Shown piece after piece: positions 1 to 5,201 of a stretch of 6,163 nucleotides of DNA (position 1 is its first letter; every line of letters starts with the position of its first letter). The position numbers and the translations under genes were made by a program. The notes below the pieces were generated by a model. The model saw only the letters and a program-made list of their open reading frames with translations, did no database searches and was not told the origin of the DNA. This stretch comes from Candidatus Omnitrophota bacterium (GTDB lineage: Bacteria; Omnitrophota; Gorgyraeia; Gygaellales; Profunditerraquicolaceae). The stretch is from contig JASEHM010000064.1 of the NCBI GenBank assembly GCA_030018895.1, positions 1 to 6,163 on the forward strand, given 5' to 3'.

Positions 1-240
<240 letters not shown>

Positions 241-295
241 AAAGAAAAGTTCATATACGGCTCTTTGATTATTTTTTATTGTACCTCTCGAAATT

Positions 296-330
296 GACCT
301 AACGAATCTTTAAATTTAGATTCGCGGGTC
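296..330 (-). other. Interrupted hairpin in rRNA leader, about 57 nt before 16S
   Basis: Outer arms GACC/GGTC (327-330 with 296-299) enclose a small asymmetric internal loop (2 and 3 nt). A 7-bp inner stem CGAATCT/AGATTCG (318-324 with 303-309) follows, closed by an 8-nt A/T loop. The total is 11 bp. It could be part of the pre-16S processing structure or a local leader fold; the sequence alone does not decide. Confidence 0.5.
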
Positions 331-376
331 TTATCCTTAGGCTAAGGTTGCTGGTGCTTCCAAAGCTTAAGGATTC

Positions 377-409
377 GCGCGCAAAAATACTTTATATATT
401 TTTGTGCGC
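377..409 (-). other. 13-bp hairpin just downstream of boxA in rRNA leader
   Basis: Arms at 397-409 and 377-389 pair over 13 positions with one mismatch (GCGC, then five A-T pairs, then TA), leaving a 7-nt A/T loop. On the minus-strand RNA the one imperfect position (405 with 381) is A-C. The hairpin starts about 12 nt after the boxA-like element, and its 5' arm lies in GTGAGCGCAC, where E. coli leaders carry boxC (GTGTGGGC-like). A boxC role is a guess from position. Confidence 0.5.
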
Positions 410-420
410 TCACTTGGCTA

Positions 421-438
421 TTCAATTGTCAAAGAACG
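421..438 (-). promoter_or_regulatory. boxA-like rRNA antitermination element
   Basis: The minus strand reads CGTTCTTTGACAATTGAA, close to the E. coli rrn boxA region TGCTCTTTAACAATTTA (core CTCTTTAACA against TTCTTTGACA) and to the GTTCTTTGA element found before 16S and in spacers of many bacterial rRNA operons. In characterised operons the boxA RNA is bound by NusB/S10 and lets polymerase pass through untranslated, structured rRNA. Its place about 180 nt before 16S and directly after a strong hairpin (the boxB position) fits. It contains an embedded TTGACA, but no credible -10 follows, so I do not read it as a promoter. Confidence 0.7.
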
Positions 439-440
439 TT

Positions 441-489
441 TCACTAAACGCTAAAGTTACTTTTCTTGGGTGACTTTAGCGTTTAGTGA
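441..489 (-). other. Perfect 17-bp hairpin upstream of boxA (boxB-like position)
   Basis: Arms 441-457 and 473-489 are exact reverse complements (core CACTAAACGCTAAAGT), with a 15-nt loop. No T-run follows on the minus strand; the next bases go straight into boxA. It is therefore unlikely to be an intrinsic terminator, and its placement matches the boxB stem-loop that precedes boxA in characterised rrn leaders. It is the strongest inverted repeat in the leader. Confidence 0.7.
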
Positions 490-490
490 T

Positions 491-515
491 TAGGAAAGTG
501 TTTTATGCTTTCCTA
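491..515 (-). other. 8-bp hairpin in rRNA leader
   Basis: TAGGAAAG (508-515) pairs perfectly with CTTTCCTA (491-498) around a 9-nt loop. It ends one base before the 17-bp hairpin, so the two stems could stack coaxially in the nascent leader RNA. Confidence 0.5.
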
Positions 516-521
516 TACCAT

Positions 522-559
522 AAAAAAAAGGCGCCTAATCGTTTAGGGACACCTTTAAA
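522..559 (-). terminator. Intrinsic-terminator-shaped hairpin plus eight Ts, inside the rRNA leader
   Basis: On the minus strand, AAAGGTG pairs with CGCCTTT (one G-T), a two-base bulge (TC) follows, and CCTAA pairs with TTAGG around an ACGA loop. That is 12 pairs in all, followed by eight Ts (529 down to 522). The shape is that of a rho-independent terminator. It could end transcripts reading out of the lepA-lepB-pgsA-plsY group. However, it lies about 100 nt downstream of the best rrn promoter (660-687) and upstream of boxA, so transcripts from that promoter must also cross it. This makes it either a leader attenuator or an insulator with a second promoter behind it that I cannot see clearly. 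Confidence 0.6.
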
Positions 560-607
560 TTTTGTCTCTTAAACTTTTTTATTTGTCTTAATTTATTTCT
601 TACGAAT

Positions 608-613
608 TGTCAA
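608..613 (-). promoter_or_regulatory. Possible second rrn promoter (-35 TTGACA, weak -10)
   Basis: The minus strand carries a perfect TTGACA, 74 bp downstream of the first one. With a 17-nt spacer the -10 would be TAAGAC (585-590), only three of six consensus positions. Tandem P1/P2 promoters are common in rRNA operons, which is the main reason to list it. It still lies upstream of the terminator-like hairpin. Confidence 0.25.
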
Positions 614-659
614 TACAGCAATTTACTTTTCTTATAAAGGCATACTGCTTAGAAAAATA

Positions 660-698
660 AGTATATAACAAAGAATTATTTTGTCAAGAACTTTTTTT
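660..698 (-). promoter_or_regulatory. rRNA operon promoter with A-tract, overlapping the end of plsY
   Basis: On the minus strand TTGACA (687 to 682) is followed after 16 nt by TATACT (665 to 660), so the start site is expected near 652-654. A run of seven As (698 to 692) sits four bases upstream of the -35, where the proximal UP-element subsite (A-tract bound by the RNA polymerase alpha subunit) lies in strong rRNA promoters. The TGA within TTGACA is the plsY stop codon, so promoter and gene end are interlocked. No GC-rich discriminator is seen; the bases after the -10 are T-rich. It is the best sigma70-type match in the window and points at the 16S gene. Confidence 0.75.
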
Positions 699-1340
699 GA
701 GGTGTGCTGAAAAATTATGGGTTAAAGGTTTTTCCTTGCCTTCTATGAATTTCCTAAGGTTGGTTTTGTGCCGAAGTATAGCAAAGATACAAAACAGGAT
801 ACTTAAGAGTATGACTGATTTGGATTGTTTAAAAATTATTGTGTATGAGGCAAAACCAATAGCTGATAAGACAGAAGCAATAGAAACGATTTTGCAGATT
901 AGAAAAGCTATTAACCATGTTAAAATTGACAAACCTAATATTAGTTTTAATCCGGAGATTTTGATTGATAAGGCAAGCAGTGTCCCTAAACCCGTAGCCA
1001 TGCCTTTACCGCCTTTAAACTTTAAAAATATTGTCCAATTGTGTCCGCAGATACAGGCTATACTTAAGGCAATCAGCAGCAGTTCTTGAGGGATAGCTGT
1101 ATTTTTTGCGCTTAATATACTCCCGAAAAAGATTACAGGAAAGAAGCCTTTTAGGATATCCAAGATTAAAACAGCTATACCCGGGCCTTTGCCTAAAACA
1201 CGCAGGCAATTAGTTGCCCCGATGTTTCCTGAGCCGAAATCTCTGATATCTATGCGTTTTGTTAACCGGCCCAGCAGGTAACCTGTGGGGAGAGATGAGA
1301 TGAGATAACTAATGAGCAGCCCTGCTATTATCCAAAGCAT
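684..1340 (-). CDS. plsY: Glycerol-3-phosphate acyltransferase PlsY
   Basis: This 218-residue integral inner-membrane enzyme transfers the acyl group of acyl-phosphate to glycerol-3-phosphate, giving lysophosphatidic acid, the first step of phospholipid synthesis. All three family motifs are visible: SGNIGATNCLR (37-47), GH...FLKFKGGKG (99-113) and the C-terminal RHKTNLRKFIEGKE (190-203). D61-LKG, also usual in PlsY, is present. Motif 2 reads GHNWTIF where most members have GHxFPVF. Hydrophobic stretches near 2-24, 54-76, 86-104, 117-148 and 151-189 fit a multi-pass protein, and length is normal. The start overlaps the end of pgsA by 32 bp. A modest AGAGG lies about 14 nt upstream, so translation is probably coupled to pgsA. 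The stop codon lies inside the -35 box of the rrn promoter. Confidence 0.95.
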   Translation of the reverse strand: MLWIIAGLLISYLISSLPTGYLLGRLTKRIDIRDFGSGNIGATNCLRVLGKGPGIAVLILDILKGFFPVIFFGSILSAKNTAIPQELLLIALSIACICGHNWTIFLKFKGGKGMATGLGTLLALSIKISGLKLILGLSILTWLIAFLICKIVSIASVLSAIGFASYTIIFKQSKSVILLSILFCIFAILRHKTNLRKFIEGKEKPLTHNFSAHLKKSS

Positions 1341-1872
1341 ATAAAATTTTAAATCCTCTTTTTATGTAATCTGCCCCTGAAACGAGCGTAAAGATTACAG
1401 CCAGCCACCAGATAATATTAGAAAATCTAAGATTCATTAACAGGCAAATAACTGAAAGCATCTGGAAGACAGTAGTGATTTTTCCCCATTTTGTAGGATA
1501 GATGTCTAATTTTTGTTTAATCATAAAGATTAGTACAGTGCCAAGCAGGATAATTATATCCCTGCTTATCACTATAAGGGTGACCCAGAGCGGAAACTTT
1601 AAAGGCAGCCTGCTGACCCCTGAAAGAAAAATAAAGGCGCTCATTAAGAGCAATTTGTCTCCTAAGGGATCAAGTATCAGGCCCGCCTTTGAGCTTTGCT
1701 TTGAGAGCCTGGCAATATAACCGTCTATGGCGTCAGATATTACTGCCAGAAGAAAAATCCCTAAAGCAATAAACCTAAAATAATTTTTTTCCGGCGAATA
1801 ATACGCTAAGCTGGCAATAAAAAAAGGGACGCTTAATATTCTGAATAGGGAAATTTTGTTAGCGAAGTTCAT
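1309..1872 (-). CDS. pgsA: CDP-diacylglycerol-glycerol-3-phosphate 3-phosphatidyltransferase family
   Basis: This 187-residue membrane enzyme of the CDP-alcohol phosphatidyltransferase family most likely makes phosphatidylglycerolphosphate from CDP-diacylglycerol and glycerol-3-phosphate, the committed step to phosphatidylglycerol. The complete signature D-x2-D-G-x2-A-R-x8-G-x3-D-x3-D is present at residues 47-72 (D47, D50, G51, A54, R55, G64, D68, D72); the aspartates bind the divalent metal. The N-terminus NKISLFRILSVPFF is typical of PgsA, as are the length and the several transmembrane stretches. The ATG overlaps the lepB stop as ATGA, with AGGA 7 nt upstream, indicating translational coupling. 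Neighbouring plsY supplies the same lipid pathway. Another CDP-alcohol transferase, such as phosphatidylserine synthase, is less likely given the N-terminus. Confidence 0.92.
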   Translation of the reverse strand: MNFANKISLFRILSVPFFIASLAYYSPEKNYFRFIALGIFLLAVISDAIDGYIARLSKQSSKAGLILDPLGDKLLLMSAFIFLSGVSRLPLKFPLWVTLIVISRDIIILLGTVLIFMIKQKLDIYPTKWGKITTVFQMLSVICLLMNLRFSNIIWWLAVIFTLVSGADYIKRGFKILYALDNSRAAH

Positions 1873-2456
1873 TTTATAATCCTAATTCTCTGCGGCGGCC
1901 AGTAGATCAGCATGGCCTTGCCTAAGAGATTTTTCTTAGGCACAAAACCCCAATAACGGCTGTCCTTAGAGGACGCAGAGTTATCGCCTAAAACAAAAAA
2001 ATTATTTTCCGGCACGGTAATCTTCTTATCCGGCGACTGGAAGTCTCCGTAATTATAGTAAAATATCTTTCCGAATATTGAATCTGTTAGAGGCGAATCA
2101 TTTATGTAGAGTGCCCCATTTTTAATCTCAACTGTTTCATGAGGAAGCCCGGCGATCCTTTTTATAAAACATTTTTTAGGATCTTCAGGGTAAATAAAAA
2201 CAAGGGCGTCTCCCCTCTTAGGCTGCCTTAAGGCAGGGAGCCTAAAGTCAGTAAAAGGTATAGGTATTTTTGCTCCGTAAATAAATTTATTTACCAATAT
2301 TAAATCTCCTTCTAAAAGTGTCGGCCGCATAGAACCGGTAGGAATTTTAAAGGCTTGGATTACAAAGGTGCGGATAATCATCGCAAGGACAAATGCGACA
2401 ACAATTGATTCAACCCAATCCCTAATTATAGACTTATTTTTATTCGACATTTTCAT
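1869..2456 (-). CDS. lepB: Signal peptidase I
   Basis: This 195-residue, membrane-anchored, S26-family serine protease cleaves signal peptides from exported proteins on the outer face of the inner membrane. One N-terminal transmembrane segment (about 16-35) precedes box B, IPTGSMRPTL, with nucleophile S42. Box D has KRIAGLP, with general base K99. Box E is GDNSASSKDSRYWGFVP (157-173). The length suits the compact form with one membrane anchor rather than the longer two-anchor E. coli form. The ATG is preceded by a consensus AGGAGG at 8 nt, which favours this start over the second Met two codons later. It follows lepA by 42 bp, the classic lepA-lepB pairing, and shares ATGA with pgsA. Proline replaces no catalytic residue; the active site looks intact. 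Confidence 0.96.
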   Translation of the reverse strand: MKMSNKNKSIIRDWVESIVVAFVLAMIIRTFVIQAFKIPTGSMRPTLLEGDLILVNKFIYGAKIPIPFTDFRLPALRQPKRGDALVFIYPEDPKKCFIKRIAGLPHETVEIKNGALYINDSPLTDSIFGKIFYYNYGDFQSPDKKITVPENNFFVLGDNSASSKDSRYWGFVPKKNLLGKAMLIYWPPQRIRIIK

Positions 2457-2464
2457 CTATTAAG

Positions 2465-2470
2465 CCTCCT
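2465..2470 (-). promoter_or_regulatory. Strong ribosome binding site of lepB
   Basis: AGGAGG is 8 nt before the lepB ATG, the best Shine-Dalgarno match in the window. It fixes the start at 2456 and shows that lepB can load ribosomes independently of lepA. Confidence 0.85.
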
Positions 2471-2498
2471 GATAAATAGTTTCTACTAGTGATTAAAT

Positions 2499-4295
2499 TT
2501 ATAATTTTAAGACTTCTAAAAATGCCTCTTGCGGAATTTCTACCTTCCCGAATTGTTTTAATCTTTTTTTGCCCTTTTTCTGGCCTTCCCAAAGTTTGCG
2601 CTTACGTGTAATATCTCCGCCGTAACACTTTGCGGTAACGTGTTTGCCTGCTGCCTTTACTTTTTCAGAGGCGATAATTTGGCTGCCTATGGCTGCCTGT
2701 ATAGGTACTTCAAAGAGCTGTTTGGGGATTAGTTCTTTTAATTTTGTTACTAACGCATGCGCCTTGGAGAAGGCTTTATCTTTGTGTATTAGACAAGAAA
2801 AGGCGTCGCAAATAATAGAGTTTAGCAGTACATCTAATTTTACTAATTTTGTGGGCAGATAATCTAGAAGCTCATAATCAATTGAGCCGTAACCTTTAGT
2901 TAAAGATTTTATACGGTCATAAAAATCCACAATTATTTCTGAAAGCGGCATACTGAAGGCCAGTTTTACCCTGTCTTCTCCAAGGTATTCAGTTGATTTA
3001 AAGGTTCCGCGCCTGGATTTGGTCAATTCGCATACAGGGTCTATTGAATCAATCGGAATAATTATTAACATCTTTACGTATGGCTCAAGGGCTTCTTCTA
3101 TGTCTTGTTGAGGAGGCAGTTTTGCCGGTGTATCCACATCTATGATCTGGCTGTCTTTTTTTCTTATTCTGTATACAACATTAGGCACCGTTAATATCAA
3201 ATTTAGGTCGTATTCTCTCTCCAGCCGTTCCTGGACTATTTCCATATGTAAGAGCCCTAAGAAACCGCAGCGAAAGCCAGAACCGAATGACTGTGAGTTT
3301 TCAGGCTCAAATACAAATGACCCATCTGAAAGTTTTAATTTATCCATGGCATCGCGCAAGACTGGAAAATCCCCGGGATTTACCGGGTATATTCCGCAAA
3401 ATACCAGCGGTTTTATTATGCGATACCCCGGCAATGCCTGGCTGCAGGGCAATTTTACGTTGGTTACAGTATCACCGATAATGATCTCTTTCGGGTCTCT
3501 GATATTTGCCGTAAAGTAGCCGGCTTCTCCGCAGGACAGAGAGTCTATTTTTGAATATTTCAAATTTTGCAAAACGCCCAGTTCTTCTATTTTATAGGTT
3601 TTTTGCGAATGCATTAATTTTATCTGGGTATGCGAGTTAATTATGCCGTCTACTACCTTGATAAAAATCACCACACCTTTAAAAATGTCAAAGCGGCAGT
3701 CAAACACAAGCGCTTTTAAGGGATGGGTTGTTTCTCCGCAAGGACAAGGCACAAAGGCAACTACCCTTTCTAAGATATCCGTGATTCCTGTTCCTTCTTT
3801 CGCAGAAGCCAAAATGATATCCTTTTCCTCAAACCCTAAAACGCTGGTAATCTGTTTTTGTACGCGGCCTATATCAATACTGCTAAGATCAATTTTATTT
3901 ATTACCGGGATAACAGCCAGATTATTTTCAAGCGCTAAATAATAGTTTGCCATAGTCTGCGCTTCTATGCCTTGAGCAGCGTCTATGATTAATATTGCGC
4001 CTTCGCAGGCAGCAAGGGATTTGGATACTTCGTAGGTAAAATCAACGTGTCCGGGCGTGTCAATAAGATTTAAAACATAAATGTTATTGTTTTCTGCCTT
4101 ATAAGATAATCTGACCATTGAAGCCTTGATAGTAATGCCTCTTTCTTTTTCCAGCTCCATATCATCCAGGAGCAGTTCTCCTTTATGCCTTTTATCTATT
4201 GCTCCGGTAACCTCAAGTATCCTGTCAGCCAGGGTTGATTTACCATGGTCAATATGGGCGATAATAGAAAAATTGCGGATTAGGGATTTATCCAT
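2499..4295 (-). CDS. lepA: Elongation factor 4 (LepA), translational GTPase
   Basis: This 598-residue cytoplasmic, ribosome-associated GTPase is implicated in translation under stress and in 30S biogenesis. GTPase motifs are complete: G1 AHIDHGKST (13-21), G2 with ERGITI (51-56), G3 DTPGH (79-83, H83 being the catalytic histidine), G4 NKID (133-136) and G5 ASAK (163-166). The LepA signature GFRCGFLGLLHMEIVQERLEREYDL and the EF4-specific C-terminus (YGGDITRKRKLWE ... KKRLKQFGKVEIPQEAF) separate it from EF-G. Length is normal. Three cysteines and a histidine (C184, C186, H191, C200) cluster after the G domain where most LepA proteins have a proline-rich linker. The ATG gives the expected N-terminus (IRNFSIIAHIDHGKST), but no Shine-Dalgarno is visible; repeat sequence reaches to within 7 bp of the start. 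Confidence 0.97.
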   Translation of the reverse strand: MDKSLIRNFSIIAHIDHGKSTLADRILEVTGAIDKRHKGELLLDDMELEKERGITIKASMVRLSYKAENNNIYVLNLIDTPGHVDFTYEVSKSLAACEGAILIIDAAQGIEAQTMANYYLALENNLAVIPVINKIDLSSIDIGRVQKQITSVLGFEEKDIILASAKEGTGITDILERVVAFVPCPCGETTHPLKALVFDCRFDIFKGVVIFIKVVDGIINSHTQIKLMHSQKTYKIEELGVLQNLKYSKIDSLSCGEAGYFTANIRDPKEIIIGDTVTNVKLPCSQALPGYRIIKPLVFCGIYPVNPGDFPVLRDAMDKLKLSDGSFVFEPENSQSFGSGFRCGFLGLLHMEIVQERLEREYDLNLILTVPNVVYRIRKKDSQIIDVDTPAKLPPQQDIEEALEPYVKMLIIIPIDSIDPVCELTKSRRGTFKSTEYLGEDRVKLAFSMPLSEIIVDFYDRIKSLTKGYGSIDYELLDYLPTKLVKLDVLLNSIICDAFSCLIHKDKAFSKAHALVTKLKELIPKQLFEVPIQAAIGSQIIASEKVKAAGKHVTAKCYGGDITRKRKLWEGQKKGKKRLKQFGKVEIPQEAFLEVLKL

Positions 4296-4301
4296 GTTTT
4301 T

Positions 4302-4323
4302 GTATTGCGTTATGCGTCATGCG
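4302..4323. repeat. Short GCGT-rich repeat, copy 1 (left flank of cassette)
   Basis: On the + strand it reads GTATTGCGT, TAT, GCGTCATGCG. The same two modules recur at 4495-4513 in the opposite order. It lies 7 bp from the lepA start codon. The modular make-up suggests a family of short dispersed intergenic repeats, but only these two copies can be seen here. Confidence 0.65.
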
Positions 4324-4352
4324 GCCTTGTCAATTAAATAAAGGTATGATAC

Positions 4353-4471
4353 TTAACGCGAATAAAGAACGCGAAAGAACGCGAATTTAATACGAATGAA
4401 CGCGAATATTCAAATTAGCGTTTATTCGCGTTAAAACGTTTATTCGCGTTAAAGCGTTCATTTGCGTTTTA
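4353..4471. repeat. Array of ACGCGAAT units facing inverted TTCGCGTT units
   Basis: This fills most of the 229-bp gap between cmk and lepA. On the + strand the left half has four AACGCGAA units (from 4355, 4368, 4378 and 4399) with a degenerate ACGAATG between the third and fourth. The right half has three tandem copies of an exact 18-bp period (4418-4435, 4436-4453, 4454-4471), built as RCG + TTTATTCGCGTTAAA, the third copy diverged. The 14-mer TTAACGCGAATAAA (4353-4366) is the exact inverse of 4421-4434 and of 4439-4452, so the array can fold into alternative long hairpins on either strand. No open reading frame, T-run or unique spacer is seen. It could act as an mRNA stability element or be a non-autonomous mobile repeat; neither is shown. 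Confidence 0.85.
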
Positions 4472-4494
4472 GCAATTCTTATTTAGTAGACAAA

Positions 4495-4513
4495 GCGTCA
4501 TGCGTATTGCGTG
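4495..4513. repeat. Short GCGT-rich repeat, copy 2 (right flank of cassette)
   Basis: On the + strand it reads GCGTCATGCG directly followed, sharing one G, by GTATTGCGT. The 10-mer GCGTCATGCG is a direct repeat of 4314-4323 and the 9-mer GTATTGCGT of 4302-4310. It ends 11 bp beyond the cmk stop codon. The two copies bracket the ACGCGAAT array. Confidence 0.65.
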
Positions 4514-4524
4514 TTAAGGTTAAA

Positions 4525-5175
4525 CTATAACGATTCAAATATTTTATTAACGACTTGTTCAATGGTCATCTCAGTTGTATCAATATAAAGGGCGTCGTCA
4601 GCTTTTTTTAAGGGCGCGGTTTCCCGGGTAGAGTCTATGGTGTCGCGATTGCTTAGGTCTTGTTTGACATCGTCATAGTCTATTTTTTTGCCTAAATCAT
4701 TGAGTTCAAGATGCCTGCGTTTTACCCGTTCTTTAAAATGCGCATCCAGATAGAACTTTTTGTTTGCGTCAGGAAAAACTACTGTTCCGATATCGCGGCC
4801 GTCTAAGACGCTGTCTTTTTGCAGGCCTAATTTTCTTTGCAGCTTTAGCATTAAGAGCCTTACCTCTTTTATTTTTGCGATATCTGAAACAAATTTACTG
4901 ATTTGCGGCTCCCTTATTTCCTTGCTTACATCCTTTCCATCCAGCAGTAATTTTAATGAGCCATCATCGTTATTTGTCAGGTCTATATTTATATTAGATG
5001 CTAGTTCTATGATTTTTTTAGTTTCTTTTAAATCTATGTCTGTTTCTAGAACCTTAAGTGTTAAAGCCCTATACATTGCGCCGGTGTCAATATAAAGAAA
5101 ACTCAAGCGTTTGGCGATTATCCTGGCTATTGTGCTTTTGCCTGCGCCGGCTGGGCCGTCAATTGCAATAATCAT
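4525..5175 (-). CDS. cmk: Cytidylate kinase
   Basis: This 216-residue cytoplasmic enzyme phosphorylates CMP and dCMP to the diphosphates with ATP. It begins MIIAIDGPAGAGKST, with the P-loop at 7-15, as Cmk proteins normally do. It also has DTGAMYRA (30-37), DGRDIGT (125-131), the basic helix FKERVKRRHLEL, and a C-terminal R-E-T-A-P-L-K-K-A-D-D-A segment, the usual nucleotide-binding parts. The reading frame is open upstream to a GTG at 5226, but that start would add 17 unfamiliar basic residues and overlap tyrA by 29 bp. The ATG at 5175 has AGAGG four bases before it and leaves a 22-bp gap after tyrA. In many bacteria cmk follows aroA; here it follows tyrA directly. Confidence 0.95.
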   Translation of the reverse strand: MIIAIDGPAGAGKSTIARIIAKRLSFLYIDTGAMYRALTLKVLETDIDLKETKKIIELASNINIDLTNNDDGSLKLLLDGKDVSKEIREPQISKFVSDIAKIKEVRLLMLKLQRKLGLQKDSVLDGRDIGTVVFPDANKKFYLDAHFKERVKRRHLELNDLGKKIDYDDVKQDLSNRDTIDSTRETAPLKKADDALYIDTTEMTIEQVVNKIFESL

Positions 5176-5201
5176 TTTACCTCTGATATACTTTGCCTCA
5201 T
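5172..5201 (-). other. Nine-codon minicistron linking tyrA to cmk (possible coupling device)
   Basis: An ATG overlaps the tyrA stop (ATGA at 5201-5198) and opens a frame MRQSISEVK. Its stop overlaps the cmk start in a second ATGA (5175-5172). AGAGG lies 8 nt before the ATG. The arrangement would let ribosomes pass by termination-reinitiation from tyrA to cmk. It may be chance; there is no evidence that the peptide itself matters. Confidence 0.25.

Larger units (their letters stand above)
241..653 (-). other. rRNA operon leader (no protein-coding gene)
   Basis: This stretch of about 410 nt between the rrn promoter and the 16S 5' end holds no credible gene. In transcription order (right to left) it carries a possible second -35 box (608-613), a terminator-shaped hairpin (522-559), an 8-bp hairpin (491-515), a 17-bp hairpin (441-489), a boxA-like sequence (421-438), a GC/AU hairpin (377-409), a compact structured stretch around 335-375, and an interrupted hairpin (296-330). 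The last 55 nt before 16S are A/T-rich and unstructured by eye. The 3' partner of the RNase III processing stem would lie beyond the far end of 16S, outside the window. Confidence 0.75.

Noticed and set aside
425..433. TTGACA inside the boxA-like element as a promoter -35
   Set aside because: No acceptable -10 lies 16-18 nt downstream (the bases there are GCGCAC), and the motif is explained by boxA.
697..1089. 130-codon open frame on the + strand
   Set aside because: Lies wholly inside plsY, which has all family motifs on the minus strand; the + strand protein has no recognisable domain.
1015..1209. 64-codon minus-strand frame inside plsY
   Set aside because: A different frame of plsY covering its conserved motif region; no domain and no start signal.
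3142..3519. Open frames on the + strand within lepA
   Set aside because: Antisense to lepA regions coding conserved EF4 motifs; no ribosome site or independent support.
4328..4333. TTGACA on the minus strand upstream of lepA as a lepA promoter
   Set aside because: The bases 16-18 nt downstream are the GC-containing repeat, not a -10 hexamer, and the start site would fall at or past the lepA ATG.
4353..4471. CRISPR array
   Set aside because: Units are short, closely spaced, of two orientations and without unique spacers of constant length; no cas genes nearby.
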